From Marinomonas sp. CT5 (lineage in GTDB: Bacteria > Pseudomonadota > Gammaproteobacteria > Pseudomonadales > Marinomonadaceae), in the NCBI RefSeq assembly GCF_018336975.1, contig NZ_CP025572.1, positions 1,812,949 to 1,876,948 of the forward strand: a stretch of DNA of 64,000 bases, written 5' to 3'. The notes beneath the pieces are model-generated. The model did not search any database and was not told the origin of the DNA. It worked only from the letters and a program-made list of their open reading frames with translations. The stretch's first letter is position 1; every line of letters starts with the position of its first letter. Of the stretch, positions 33,277 to 42,928 are shown piece after piece. Position numbers and translations under genes: made by a program.

Positions 33277-34578
33277 TTAGATATTGTCTAGTAAGTCATT
33301 AATACGATATTGCGCTGTTTCTAACGCATCGTCTATCGATTTGTCGCCATTAACCGCAGAGCTTAACTCTTCACCAAGAATATCTTGAATGGCAAATTGT
33401 CTTAACACGGCTGAAGGCAAAGCTTGACCTGTTTTGGCAATTTTAGCGATATCACTACGATGAGGAAGTGATTTGAATTTCTCGCTATTGATGACGGCTT
33501 TTACGACGGGTAAGTGACCCGTTCTTGCCCATTGATAGTTATTGTCATAAAAGAATTTGAACAATTTACCAATGGCGGCCATTTTTTCATCACTACGCTT
33601 GCCACGAGGAACAGCCCAACCATGCCCATCTGTATAGGTTACATCTTTCTTATCAAAGAACTGCGGGATAGGATACACACTGTAACCCCCTGACAAGGCA
33701 TTATTACTCTCTTTGGATTGGTTATCATATGACCCAATTAACCATGTTCCATTGACAGAAATACCGGCGTCACCACTGGAAAAACCTGAAACGGCGGCGG
33801 CATAGTCCAGATTTTTTGCGGTGACATCTAACATATCTTTCATGAAGGTGAGTGTTTTCTTGGCGTCTTCGCCTGTTAAGTCAATTTGTTTAGGGTCATC
33901 AAAAAAAGCGCTGTTCTGTTGCATCATCAAGGTATAAAACATGCGTGCAAAGCTGGCGGTTTCATTAGCTGATACCTGAATTAGATAGGGTTTCCCTGTG
34001 GCTTCTTGAAACTGTTTGCCTTGAGAAAATAGTTCTTCACGGCTGGTTGGTAAAATAGGCGTGCCATCTTTTTTGAGTAACCCTGCTTGCTTCATAAGGT
34101 TGTTGTTTACATGAAACAACATGGTCCAGTTATCAAAGGGTAGAGCGTATATGCCATCTTCTTTGGTGACACTGGAAATGCCTGCTTCTGTAAAGTCATT
34201 AGGCTTGATGTTCTGATCTTTTAAAAGCTTATCGAGGGGAACTAACAAACCACGAGATTGATAATCTGAAATGGCCGAGTAATGCATAGAAACAACATCT
34301 GGTGCAGACCGTGAGGCCAGTTGGGCATTAAGTTGATCATAGCCTGGCCATTCGACTGTGGTGACGTTTACGTCAATATCTGGGTTGTCTGCCTCGAACT
34401 TGTTAACCAACGAGGTAATGATGCCGCATTCGCCAACTGCTGAAGACACATCTGTGTTATTGCCATATTCGGCTTCACACGCACCAAAGAAACGCTGTAG
34501 TTCGATCGTAGTAGCGTTGGCAAGCGGTGATAATGCCAAAAGACCTGCTGTTGCAGTTCCGAGAAGTAACTGTTTCAT
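33277..34578 (-). CDS. Sugar ABC transporter substrate-binding protein
   Basis: A 433-residue periplasmic family-1 extracellular solute-binding protein. The signal peptide is MKQLLLGTATAGLLALSPLANA in essence (cleavage after ANA, residue 22). The mature part has the usual NKFEADNPDIDVNVTTVEWPGYDQL and DNWTMLFHVNNNLMKQAGL segments. Two Cys residues (ACEAEYG, GECGI) near the N-terminus may form a disulphide. It binds the imported sugar, probably arabinose-containing oligosaccharides, judged by the GH51 gene in the same operon. AAGGAG lies before the ATG. Confidence 0.93.
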   Translation of the reverse strand: MKQLLLGTATAGLLALSPLANATTIELQRFFGACEAEYGNNTDVSSAVGECGIITSLVNKFEADNPDIDVNVTTVEWPGYDQLNAQLASRSAPDVVSMHYSAISDYQSRGLLVPLDKLLKDQNIKPNDFTEAGISSVTKEDGIYALPFDNWTMLFHVNNNLMKQAGLLKKDGTPILPTSREELFSQGKQFQEATGKPYLIQVSANETASFARMFYTLMMQQNSAFFDDPKQIDLTGEDAKKTLTFMKDMLDVTAKNLDYAAAVSGFSSGDAGISVNGTWLIGSYDNQSKESNNALSGGYSVYPIPQFFDKKDVTYTDGHGWAVPRGKRSDEKMAAIGKLFKFFYDNNYQWARTGHLPVVKAVINSEKFKSLPHRSDIAKIAKTGQALPSAVLRQFAIQDILGEELSSAVNGDKSIDDALETAQYRINDLLDNI

Positions 34579-34655
34579 TATTTTTCTCCTTGTTCGTTTT
34601 TATTTTTGTTTTCTATCTCGTTTTATTCTTACGCTTATTAATAATTCAACGAATG

Positions 34656-35501
34656 CTATTTGACGGCTCCTCCTGAGACCGCAGTGACAATGTGACGCTG
34701 AAAAAAGATGTACACGATAAGTACTGGTAAAGACGCGAAGACCGCTTGCGCGCCTAAAAAGCCTAAACCTTCAGATTGCGCAAAGTTGGATTGTGAGGAC
34801 GCAATGCCAATCGTTAGGGTGTACATATCGGCTTTCGTCGCCGAGATCAGCGGCCACCAATAATCGTTCCACGCTTGCAAGAAAGTGAAGATGCCCAAGG
34901 TCGCCTGCGCAGGCAAAGTGAGAGGTAACAAGACTTTCCAAAAAATGCGGAAGGTCGAGGTATTGTCCAGCATGGCGGCTTCATCGATTTCTTTGGGAAT
35001 GGCACGGAAAAACTGTGTCATGAGAAATACCCCAAACGCCGAGGATAAATTGGGCAAAATCAAACCAATGTGCGTGTTATGCAAGTCAAACCAGTTGAAC
35101 ATTTGATGACGGGCAATGATCACCGCTTGTTCTGGTACAGCGAGGCCAAACAACACAATGATGAAAAGCGTTTTGCGAAAGGGAAACTCAAGCCTAGCAA
35201 AGGCATACCCTGCAAGTGACGACAGCAACAAGACCCCAAAGGTTTGACCAACCGCCACAATCATGGAATTCATAAACCAACCAAATACGCTGGAGGATTC
35301 GAGAATATTGGCATAATTGACCAAGGTATAAGGCATATTAAACACCGCCTCAGTACCTCTGAGTAATTCCCCATTGTCTTTCAATGAGAGGCCGACTATC
35401 CAAGCTACGGGAGCCATCATGATCACACCCAGAGCCGCGGCAATCCAAAACAGACGACGGTTGCTGGTCAAATGTTCAGGTGAATACTTCATCGTTTTCA
35501 T
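34656..35501 (-). CDS. Sugar ABC transporter permease (MalG type)
   Basis: A 281-residue inner-membrane protein with six helices. The EAA loop reads IPKEIDEAAMLDNTSTFRIFWKVLLPL (in parts) and contacts the ATPase. It forms a heterodimeric channel with the preceding gene product, whose stop overlaps its start as ATGA. The C-terminal FFQRHIVTAVSGGAVK is the classic MalG-type end. Confidence 0.93.
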   Translation of the reverse strand: MKTMKYSPEHLTSNRRLFWIAAALGVIMMAPVAWIVGLSLKDNGELLRGTEAVFNMPYTLVNYANILESSSVFGWFMNSMIVAVGQTFGVLLLSSLAGYAFARLEFPFRKTLFIIVLFGLAVPEQAVIIARHQMFNWFDLHNTHIGLILPNLSSAFGVFLMTQFFRAIPKEIDEAAMLDNTSTFRIFWKVLLPLTLPAQATLGIFTFLQAWNDYWWPLISATKADMYTLTIGIASSQSNFAQSEGLGFLGAQAVFASLPVLIVYIFFQRHIVTAVSGGAVK

Positions 35502-36379
35502 GTGTCTGACCCCTCTTTACGAGTGCTGATCCAATACTGCAACATGGCGGCGCAAAGAATGATTAAGAACAGAATTTGTGATGCCGCTGCCCCCATACCA
35601 ATATCCCAGCGTAAGAAACCAACTTCATATATGTACATGACAATTGGCCGAGATGAGCCAGCGGGACCGCCATTGGTCATAAGTTGGGCTTGCCCAAATA
35701 ACTGAAACTGCATCACTACCTGAATGACAGCCACGAGCATAATGGTGGATTTAATAGATGGTAGAGTGATGCGAGTTAACACTCGCCAACGAGAGGCATT
35801 GTCAAGCGCGGCGGCTTCGTATAGATCCTTGGGTATTTGTTGTAAGGCCGCTAAAAAAAGCATCATGGGTAAGCCGATACACCACCAAACGGTTGCGACG
35901 CCCACCGAGAAAAGAGACCAGCCTTTGGTCGATAGGAAGCCAATGGGCTCCCAGCCAAAGAACTCAAATATCAATGACATCAAGCCATCATTCGGGATGA
36001 AAACAATCCGCCAGATTAAGGTCACGATAGTGACGGACAAAATAGAAGACGCGAAAAACAACCCTCTAAGAAAGGAAGAACCTTTGCTGGTTTTGTTGAG
36101 TGCTAAGGCTAAAAATAATCCGAGTACGACCAAGGTCGGCACGGACACACCAACAAAAATCAGCGTATTTTTAACCGCTTGTGCAAAAATAGGATCGTTA
36201 AAAAGTCGCGCGTAGTTTTTGAGACCAATAAAGCGCTCACCGCCAAACAGGTCAACTTTATTAAGAGAAAGCCAAATTCCCCAACCCAGTGGAAACACCA
36301 ACAAAGTGACGAAAAAGCTCAGGTATGGCACGACAAACAAGCTGTTTGACCAACGGGAACGACGATAACTTTCTGCCAT
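35498..36379 (-). CDS. Sugar ABC transporter permease (MalF type)
   Basis: A 293-residue inner-membrane permease with six helices and an EAA loop (IPKDLYEAAALDNASRWRVLTRITLP in parts). Start ATG 36379 is chosen because AGGAGG lies 7 bp upstream; the frame is open further up but overlaps the ATPase gene. The start lies one base after the stop of the ATPase gene, so the two are tightly coupled. Confidence 0.93.
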   Translation of the reverse strand: MAESYRRSRWSNSLFVVPYLSFFVTLLVFPLGWGIWLSLNKVDLFGGERFIGLKNYARLFNDPIFAQAVKNTLIFVGVSVPTLVVLGLFLALALNKTSKGSSFLRGLFFASSILSVTIVTLIWRIVFIPNDGLMSLIFEFFGWEPIGFLSTKGWSLFSVGVATVWWCIGLPMMLFLAALQQIPKDLYEAAALDNASRWRVLTRITLPSIKSTIMLVAVIQVVMQFQLFGQAQLMTNGGPAGSSRPIVMYIYEVGFLRWDIGMGAAASQILFLIILCAAMLQYWISTRKEGSDT

Positions 36380-36380
36380 G

Positions 36381-37481
36381 TTACACCTCCTTTTGACCGT
36401 GATAGGCCAAGCCATTACCGTCAAAAATGTGCGTGGCGTTAGAAGACAGGGCAATTCGAATGGTATCGCCAGCCTTAGCTTTTGAGCGACCAGAGTCTTC
36501 TGCAATAAGTTCTGTTCCATTGGCCAAAGTGCCATAAAGCAAGGTTCTATCACCTAGGCGTTCCACCACTTTGATGGTCAAGTCGAGACCATTTTCCGTT
36601 GCTGCAACCACTTGTGTGTCTTCTGCTCGAACCCCAAGAACCGCTCCTTTTGGGTTAAAGTCATCTGGTAGTGTTACGCTGGTGGCTATTTTTCCGACCT
36701 GGTCTACCTCTACGCAAACGCCTTCGGCAGCAGGAGTAATCGCGCTAATGGGAAGCATCGACATGGCGGGAGAACCAACAAATTCGGCAACAAAACGGCT
36801 CACCGGATATTGGTAAATCTCCATCGGCGTGCCGATTTGCTCTATTTTTTGGTTATGCATGATGACGATGCGATCGGCTAGGGTCATGGCCTCCACTTGA
36901 TCATGGGTAACAAAGATCATGGTCGATCCAAGGCGCTGGTGGAGTTGAGCCAATTCCAAACGGGTTCGGCCACGTAATGCCGCATCTAAATTGGATAGAG
37001 GTTCATCAAACAAGAAGGCTTTGGGTTCTTTGACAATGGCACGACCGATGGCCACACGCTGTCGTTGGCCACCTGATAATCGTCCGGGTTTGCGATCCAG
37101 CAGGTGATCAATTTCGAGGATTTTGGCCGCGTCATTCACGCGACGGTCAATGTCATCTTGTGCGACTTTGATGTTTTCCAGACCAAACGCCATGTTTTGG
37201 CGAGTGGTCATATGAGGGTAGAGCGCGTAGGACTGAAACACCATGGCAACGCCACGTTGACCTGGCGGCAAGGTATCAATGCGTTCATGGCCAATTTCGA
37301 TGGTGCCTTCGGTAATGGATTCCAACCCAGCAATCATGCGCAAAAGGGTAGATTTACCGCAACCGGATGGGCCAAGAAAGACAACAAATTCACCATCTTC
37401 AATGTGCAAGTTGATGTCGTCTAATACGTTAACACTGTCATATCGCTTTGTTATATTTTTTATAGAGATAGATGCAGACAT
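36381..37481 (-). CDS. Sugar ABC transporter ATP-binding protein (MalK/UgpC type)
   Basis: A 366-residue ATPase. Walker A GPSGCGKST, signature LSGGQRQR, Walker B FLFDEPLSNLD and switch VTHDQVEAMT are intact; the C-terminal half is an OB-fold regulatory domain (TOBE; LGVRAEDTQVV). Start ATG 37481 has GAGGAA just upstream. It powers the arabinoside importer and is one of the less common cases where the ATPase is encoded inside the operon rather than shared from elsewhere. Confidence 0.94.
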   Translation of the reverse strand: MSASISIKNITKRYDSVNVLDDINLHIEDGEFVVFLGPSGCGKSTLLRMIAGLESITEGTIEIGHERIDTLPPGQRGVAMVFQSYALYPHMTTRQNMAFGLENIKVAQDDIDRRVNDAAKILEIDHLLDRKPGRLSGGQRQRVAIGRAIVKEPKAFLFDEPLSNLDAALRGRTRLELAQLHQRLGSTMIFVTHDQVEAMTLADRIVIMHNQKIEQIGTPMEIYQYPVSRFVAEFVGSPAMSMLPISAITPAAEGVCVEVDQVGKIATSVTLPDDFNPKGAVLGVRAEDTQVVAATENGLDLTIKVVERLGDRTLLYGTLANGTELIAEDSGRSKAKAGDTIRIALSSNATHIFDGNGLAYHGQKEV

Positions 37482-37526
37482 AGTTTCCTCACTCAGCAAT
37501 GTTAAAACGGATAACTGTTGGGGGAA

Positions 37527-39035
37527 TTAACCCCCAATACGAATCATGCGATAGCTCATAGGAGCAATGCTTGCTGTGAGTTGCTGTTGTGACACTGATG
37601 CACCTTGTCCATCTTTGGGGACTACTTGCTCTGCATCTGGACCATTTTTAGCGTCAAGTGCGTGGCCTGCCATCTCTTTATCCATAATGATGTTGTTATG
37701 GGTAAAACCTTGCAGAGAGAGTGCTAATTCAATGTTTTCATCAGGGTGACGGTTAACGATAAAGAAGGTCAGTGCGCCATCTTTATCGGATTCCACCGCA
37801 GAAATATCCAAATAGGAGACATCTTCAGCAAATTCGGTCGTGTAGCCTTGGCATTGCACCGCAAGGTTAAGGGCGGTGCCACGCCCGTATTGGGATGCAA
37901 ATAGGTAAGGGTAGTAAGTTGACTGACGCCAAGCTGGGCCGTCTTTGACCGTCATAATCGGGGCGATTACATTGACCAACTGCGCTAAACAGCCAATTTT
38001 CACCACATCACTGTGGCGAATAAAGGTATTTAAAATACAGCCCACTTGTAGAGTGTCGGCAAAGTCGTAAATGTCTTCGAGTAGGGCCGGTGCATGAGGC
38101 CAACCATCATTGCCTTCGAGAATTTTTTTATCTTGTTCGTTGGAGTGATACCAGACATTCCATTCATCGAAGGAAATATACACATCGTGATTGGAGCGCT
38201 TTTTGGCTTTGGTTGCTTTAATAACCGCAGCGATGGTCTCGATATAGTTATCGAGCAAACTGGCTTTGGCTAGGTAATTCGCTGTATTTTTTTCATGGTT
38301 GTCGAAATACATGTGCAGCGAGATGTAGTCGACAGTATCGTAAGTGTAATCCAGCACCGTGCTTTCCCATTCAGGGTAAGTCGGCATTTTGGGAGAAGAC
38401 GAACCACAGACAACCAGCTCGATGTTTTTGTCGAAAGCTCGCATGGCTTTAGCGGTTTCAAACGCGACTCGACCATATTCCGCTGCGGTTTTCTGTCCGA
38501 TTTGCCAAGGGCCATCCATTTCATTACCCAGACACCAAAGCTTCACATCCCAAGGCTTTTCTCGGCCATTCTGTTTGCGAAGGTCAGACCAATAAGAGCC
38601 GCCAGGGTGATTTACATACTCAAGGAAAGCGCGTGCTTCATCCAAACCTCGGGAACCAAGGTTAACGGCGAGCATCATTTCTGTGCCTGCTTGTTCAGCC
38701 CACTCTGCGAATTCGTGAATACCAATTTCATTGCTTTCTGAAGTGTGCCAAGCAAGATCAAGGCGAGTAGGACGGTTCTCTTTTGGCCCAATGCCATCTT
38801 CCCAATTGTAGGCGGATACAAAATTGCCACCAGGGTAGCGAGTAACAGGAACATCAATGTCTTTAATGAGTTCGATAACATCTTGGCGAAAACCGTTTTT
38901 ATCCGCCGTTGCGTGACTTGGTTCGTAAATGCCGCTGTAAACAGCTCGTCCCAGATGTTCGATGAATGAGCCGTATAGGCGGGGATCAATTTTGGCGATC
39001 ACATAGTCTTTGTGTGCAGTCACGGTGGCTCGCAT
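37527..39035 (-). CDS. Alpha-L-arabinofuranosidase, GH51
   Basis: A 502-residue glycoside hydrolase of family 51 that removes terminal arabinofuranosyl groups with retention. The acid/base Glu172 lies in WCLGNEMDGPW and the nucleophile Glu291 in SFDEWNVWY; RYPGGNFVSAYNWEDGIGP is the family hallmark near residue 70. No signal peptide is present, so it acts in the cytoplasm on imported oligosaccharides. It is the first gene of the operon abf-ATPase-permease-permease-binding protein-galM. Plant hemicellulose or arabinogalactan from algae or seagrass is a plausible source, by inference. Confidence 0.95.
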   Translation of the reverse strand: MRATVTAHKDYVIAKIDPRLYGSFIEHLGRAVYSGIYEPSHATADKNGFRQDVIELIKDIDVPVTRYPGGNFVSAYNWEDGIGPKENRPTRLDLAWHTSESNEIGIHEFAEWAEQAGTEMMLAVNLGSRGLDEARAFLEYVNHPGGSYWSDLRKQNGREKPWDVKLWCLGNEMDGPWQIGQKTAAEYGRVAFETAKAMRAFDKNIELVVCGSSSPKMPTYPEWESTVLDYTYDTVDYISLHMYFDNHEKNTANYLAKASLLDNYIETIAAVIKATKAKKRSNHDVYISFDEWNVWYHSNEQDKKILEGNDGWPHAPALLEDIYDFADTLQVGCILNTFIRHSDVVKIGCLAQLVNVIAPIMTVKDGPAWRQSTYYPYLFASQYGRGTALNLAVQCQGYTTEFAEDVSYLDISAVESDKDGALTFFIVNRHPDENIELALSLQGFTHNNIIMDKEMAGHALDAKNGPDAEQVVPKDGQGASVSQQQLTASIAPMSYRMIRIGG

Positions 39036-39344
39036 GGAAACTCCTTTTTTCTTATCTTTATTTTTAGAGGTTTAAGATTTTATTAAGTATTTTGATTTTT
39101 GTTATTTATCGGATATTTGGATATTAAAATCATGTTTAGCCTAAGGTCAATCAATAAGACGTTTATTTTTTGCTCAATGAAATACCAAAATTGGTATGAA
39201 TCAGCGTGATATGATGCGAAAAAAGAAAGATGGAAATCGTTAGCGAGTCTCTAAGCTATTAAAACTTATATAATTTATTGAGCTTTTGGGCGAGAGGACT
39301 CAACAACAGAAAGTCTACATCAGAAAACAGGATGTTGTGTGAGA
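39036..39344. other. Intergenic control region of the arabinoside operon
   Basis: An AT-rich 309-bp gap between the regulator gene and the arabinofuranosidase gene, both on the minus strand. It must hold the operon promoter. The one clear signal is the palindrome at 39182-39197. No small gene or terminator is obvious. Confidence 0.6.
39182..39197. promoter_or_regulatory. Perfect inverted repeat, likely operator
   Basis: ATACCAA and TTGGTAT form perfect 7-bp arms with a 2-bp centre, about 150 bp before the arabinofuranosidase start. Size and symmetry fit a dimeric winged-helix regulator such as the ArsR-type protein encoded next door. Binding is inferred. Confidence 0.5.
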
Positions 39345-40265
39345 TTAAGATTGAAGGCGTAATACGATATCTTGATCGTAATTACCGAACTGCTTACCAA
39401 AAATATTGATACCACCAGGGTGTTCTGCGTCATTGGGAACTGAGATTCGCACGCGAATGGATCTATGTTCTTCTAGTGCGAGATCTTTTAAAGAGACGTT
39501 AGAAACTCTTATACCATCAACGTAAGTGCCGTCTTCTGTGACGCGAAAGCTTTTTAAGTGGCCATATTGGCTGCCTGCTAATTTCCACCAGTCGGGGGTG
39601 AATTTACCACGATGATCGCCATAGTCCCCTGGCGCTGTCCAGATGGCAACAGTGATACCATTGATGGACACATGGATATCAGAAGGCCAGTTTTCTGAGG
39701 TGCCCGGCACTTCTGAGGACAGTTCCATTATAAGGTCTAGTTCCTTCACTGTTTGACCGGCAATGCGTGCATTGTTAGGGAATTGGTATTCCACATAGCC
39801 CTTGGTGAACCACAATAAGCCAGCGCGCATGCGGTCGGGAGACAGATAGGTATCTGGACTATCAAGAAAACCCACTATGCCTGTCTCTGAGCACAAACCA
39901 CATGGGGCCATGACATCAAATTCAGAATACAAGCCAACCGGCATAGCCACTTCGATGACGTTGTTCTGATTTTTTTTGGTATTGCTAAAAGATAAGACGA
40001 TTTCTTCATGTGTGGCGCGGCAAATTTTTTGGCTGCCTTTGCGGCCTTTTTGACTTTCTGTGGTGATGAGGCCAGCGCTTTCGAGGGAGTTCAAATGGCT
40101 AGAGGTAGAGGATTGGGGGAGTTCCAGTAGATCGGCAATGTCATTGACATTCATTGGGCCTTTTTCATGTAGCAAGGCCAATATAGCCAATCGGGCAGGT
40201 GCCGCGAGGCTTTTTAGAACGTCCGCGCCATCCTCAGGGGTTAGCAATAAGAACTTTTTACTCAT
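39345..40265 (-). CDS. ArsR-type regulator with a large C-terminal ligand-binding-like domain
   Basis: A 306-residue regulator. Residues 1-85 form an ArsR-type winged helix (DVLKSLAAPARLAILALL; LLELPQSSTSSHLNSLESAGLITTE in parts). The C-terminal 210 residues carry CGLCSETGIVGFLDSP and a beta-rich region (WPSDIHVSINGITVAIWTAPGDYG, WWKLAGSQYGHLKSF) that looks like a jelly-roll or carbohydrate-binding fold. It therefore probably senses an arabinoside directly, as judged from the neighbouring operon. Start ATG 40265 has GGAG at better spacing than the ATG two codons earlier. Confidence 0.85.
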   Translation of the reverse strand: MSKKFLLLTPEDGADVLKSLAAPARLAILALLHEKGPMNVNDIADLLELPQSSTSSHLNSLESAGLITTESQKGRKGSQKICRATHEEIVLSFSNTKKNQNNVIEVAMPVGLYSEFDVMAPCGLCSETGIVGFLDSPDTYLSPDRMRAGLLWFTKGYVEYQFPNNARIAGQTVKELDLIMELSSEVPGTSENWPSDIHVSINGITVAIWTAPGDYGDHRGKFTPDWWKLAGSQYGHLKSFRVTEDGTYVDGIRVSNVSLKDLALEEHRSIRVRISVPNDAEHPGGINIFGKQFGNYDQDIVLRLQS

Positions 40266-40401
40266 CGTCATCTCCGGCTATTGATGACTTTATATCGAGA
40301 TTTATGATTCTTATCAAGTTTTAGTTATTGATTGAATGTGAATAAAAGTAAGTCACGACCGCTTTACAAGATGACAAAGCGGTCATGATTGCGATGTTTT
40401 T

Positions 40402-41580
40402 TTAGGCCAGTGGCCCACCTATAATCGTTGTACGCAACCCTGCAATAATATTTTCACCGGTTTCTTGTCTTAGCTCATCGTACCAAGCTTGGGTTTCTTG
40501 CATGTCTTTGCCATGGGTTACATCGCAGCGTTTACGAGCTTTTAGTACAAGATCCTTCACGCGAAAGCGGCGTTCTTCTTCGTATTGTTTCAAAGCGGCC
40601 AACACTCCAGAAACAGTTTTGTCTTTCTCTTTGAATTGATCAGCAAAGCATTGTCCAAGTACAACCGCATCTTCTAGGGCAGAACAGCCACCTTGACCAA
40701 TATCGGGTGTGGTACTGTGCGCGGCATCACCAAGCAGGGCTATATTGCCTTTGACCAAGGTATCAAAAGGCTCAATGTCGTGGATTTCAATACGATTGGT
40801 GGTTTCTGGATTAATGGCAGCAATCAGTTTTTGGACAGGTTCTGCCCAGCCTTCAAAATAACGCGATAGGTCGGACACCAGGGTACTTCTGTCTTCGGCT
40901 AGACCTTTTGGTAACGGTACATCAAAGAAGAAGTAAAAACGGCCGCCAGCAATGGGCATAATGGAAACGCGTTTGCCTTCACCAACAAAGGTGGTCCACT
41001 GGTCACCAGGCGCAAGGCTTTCATCGATGTCGACTAAACCATTCCAGTTAACATAACCTGCATAGCGGCGCTCGGTTTGATAACCAATCACATCGGCACG
41101 TACAATGGAGTGAGTGCCATCCGCTGCTATCATAAAATCCCCTGTGGCAGTGGTTCCATCAGTAAAGTAGGCAGTCACTTCCGTGTCGCTTTGTTCAACT
41201 TTTTCAATACGCTTGTTAAATTGAATCTGGTCCTGTCCCCACCATTCAATCATTTGGCTTTGTAGGTCGGCACGAGACACTGGGCAAGGGCGTTCGCCGA
41301 CGGCATCCACGAGTGGAGCAAGGCTAAATTGCGTCATCACACTGCCTGTCATGCCATCGTTGTATGCCATTTTGTGCATAGGGCCACCTAGCTCATCCAT
41401 GATGCTGCCCATGCCTAAATGGTTCATGCATTTTACACCGTTGGACCAAATAGAGAGCGCGGCACCCACTGGCTTGATCTCTTTAACCGCTTCAAAAATA
41501 TCGCATTCGATGCCTTGATGTTTGAGTGCGGCAGCAGCAGACATGCCACCGATCCCTGCGCCAATAATAAGTGCTTTCAT
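40402..41580 (-). CDS. hpxO: FAD-dependent urate hydroxylase
   Basis: A 392-residue flavoprotein monooxygenase that converts urate to 5-hydroxyisourate with NADH and O2. The FAD motifs GAGIGG (residue 7 on), the DG segment of ADGTHSIVRADVIGYQ and GDAAHSTTPDIGQGG are seen. Similarity is to HpxO of Klebsiella rather than cofactor-free uricase or PuuD. Start ATG 41580 has AAGGAG upstream. The adjacent uraH and divergent uraD genes, the two next steps, make the assignment firm. Confidence 0.93.
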   Translation of the reverse strand: MKALIIGAGIGGMSAAAALKHQGIECDIFEAVKEIKPVGAALSIWSNGVKCMNHLGMGSIMDELGGPMHKMAYNDGMTGSVMTQFSLAPLVDAVGERPCPVSRADLQSQMIEWWGQDQIQFNKRIEKVEQSDTEVTAYFTDGTTATGDFMIAADGTHSIVRADVIGYQTERRYAGYVNWNGLVDIDESLAPGDQWTTFVGEGKRVSIMPIAGGRFYFFFDVPLPKGLAEDRSTLVSDLSRYFEGWAEPVQKLIAAINPETTNRIEIHDIEPFDTLVKGNIALLGDAAHSTTPDIGQGGCSALEDAVVLGQCFADQFKEKDKTVSGVLAALKQYEEERRFRVKDLVLKARKRCDVTHGKDMQETQAWYDELRQETGENIIAGLRTTIIGGPLA

Positions 41581-41867
41581 CTTATTCTCCTTTAATCTTG
41601 CGCTGATATGGCGTTGCATAACCGCGCATTTTTAATGTCTCGTTAAAGGAATGAATGGCAATTTGTGTGCCATGAAACAGGTGAGCCTATTAATTTTTTA
41701 TTGAAACCTTTGTTTTAGAGGGGCGCATTATTCATCGGATTGGGTCAAAGAAGACAAAGGCGAAATTTCTTCTTTGACCGATAGGACAGAAAATGGATTA
41801 ACTTGGTGCGAGTGAAATGGGATTTGCTTCATTCTGGTTCATATTCAAGCCAGTATAATTGGCAAGA

Positions 41868-42227
41868 TTAACTGCCTCGGTAGGTGCTGTAAGAGTAAGG
41901 TGAGACAAGCAAAGGGATATGATAATGGGCGTTTTCGTCATTGATGCCGAAGCGAATAATTACTGTGTTTAAAAAGCTGGGCCCAGATGATTGATTGTTT
42001 TCTAGCGTATCAGCAAAGTATTCGTCGATAGCAAATTCCAGCTCATAAATCCCTACAGAAAACTGATCGTCTTGCAGTAAAGGCTGATCACAGCGGCCAT
42101 CATTGTTGGAAATGGTGCTATGAATAAGTTGTCGCTGGCCATCATTAAGTTGGTAAAGGTGTATTTTTACGCCAGCAGCAGCAATGCCTTTTGTCGTGTC
42201 GAGGATGTGGGTAGTGAGGTATCCCAT
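41868..42227 (-). CDS. uraH: 5-hydroxyisourate hydrolase
   Basis: A 119-residue transthyretin-like protein hydrolysing 5-hydroxyisourate to OHCU. N-terminal LTTHILDTTKGIAA carries the conserved catalytic His, and the C-terminal signature YRGS is exact. It forms a tetramer with active sites at the dimer interface, by family knowledge. It is cytosolic here, with no signal peptide. It shares the strand with hpxO 287 bp downstream and is divergent from uraD. Confidence 0.96.
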   Translation of the reverse strand: MGYLTTHILDTTKGIAAAGVKIHLYQLNDGQRQLIHSTISNNDGRCDQPLLQDDQFSVGIYELEFAIDEYFADTLENNQSSGPSFLNTVIIRFGINDENAHYHIPLLVSPYSYSTYRGS

Positions 42228-42406
42228 TGTTTTTCCTTACTGTATTTTTTTATGGTGATGTGATCTTGCCTGTTTTTTGCAAGGAGCACAGTAATAAATG
42301 AAATGTGTCTGAAAATAGTGTTTCATGGGTATCAATATTTGTGCCATGAGTGTTTTTTACTTGTCAGTATTGTTTTTGTAGAATTGTTGGAATTTGGAGT
42401 CTTACC

Positions 42407-42928
42407 ATGCACGACCCGTTAGTTGTTATCAGCCAAATGGAAGAGGCGGATTTTATCGCGTTATTTAGCCGTATTTATGAACATTCTGAATGGGTGGCAG
42501 AAGCATTATGGCGTCAAAAATCCCAGAATCCAGAGACCTATCTCGACAGCATCGACAAGATACGATTGGCGATGGCCGATATCGTCGAACAAAGTAGTGA
42601 TGAGCAAAAGCTGATTTTACTCCGTGCCCACCCAGATTTAGCCGGTAAGGCTGCTCTAGCAGGGCAGTTGACACAAGAGTCCACCTCCGAGCAAGCAGGA
42701 GCGGGTCTGGATCAATGCACACCAGAAGAATTAACCCAATTCCTGCAATTGAATGATACCTACCGAGAGAAGTTTGGTTTTCCTTTTATTATGGCCGTGA
42801 AAGGCGCCACTAAAGAGCAAATTCTAATGGGCTTCGAAAGCAGAATGCCCAATGACTGGCAAACTGAGTTTGACCGAGCCATGAGCGAAGTTCATAAGAT
42901 TGCAGGTTTTAGATTATCGGATCTCTAA
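42407..42928 (+). CDS. uraD: OHCU decarboxylase
   Basis: A 173-residue all-helical enzyme decarboxylating OHCU to S-allantoin, last of the three urate-to-allantoin steps. The catalytic His is in LLRAHPDLAGKA, and the region TYREKFGFPFIMAVKGATKEQIL is diagnostic (in parts). Start ATG 42407 has GGAG 7 bp upstream. It is divergent from uraH and overlaps the convergent lysE-like gene by 4 bp at the stop. Confidence 0.95.
   Translation: MHDPLVVISQMEEADFIALFSRIYEHSEWVAEALWRQKSQNPETYLDSIDKIRLAMADIVEQSSDEQKLILLRAHPDLAGKAALAGQLTQESTSEQAGAGLDQCTPEELTQFLQLNDTYREKFGFPFIMAVKGATKEQILMGFESRMPNDWQTEFDRAMSEVHKIAGFRLSDL

Noticed and set aside
35724..36215. 163-codon plus-strand frame
   Set aside because: Antisense shadow of the MalF-type permease gene, no ribosome site, no family likeness.
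38295..38741. 148-codon plus-strand frame
   Set aside because: Antisense of the GH51 gene, whose catalytic residues and family motifs are intact.
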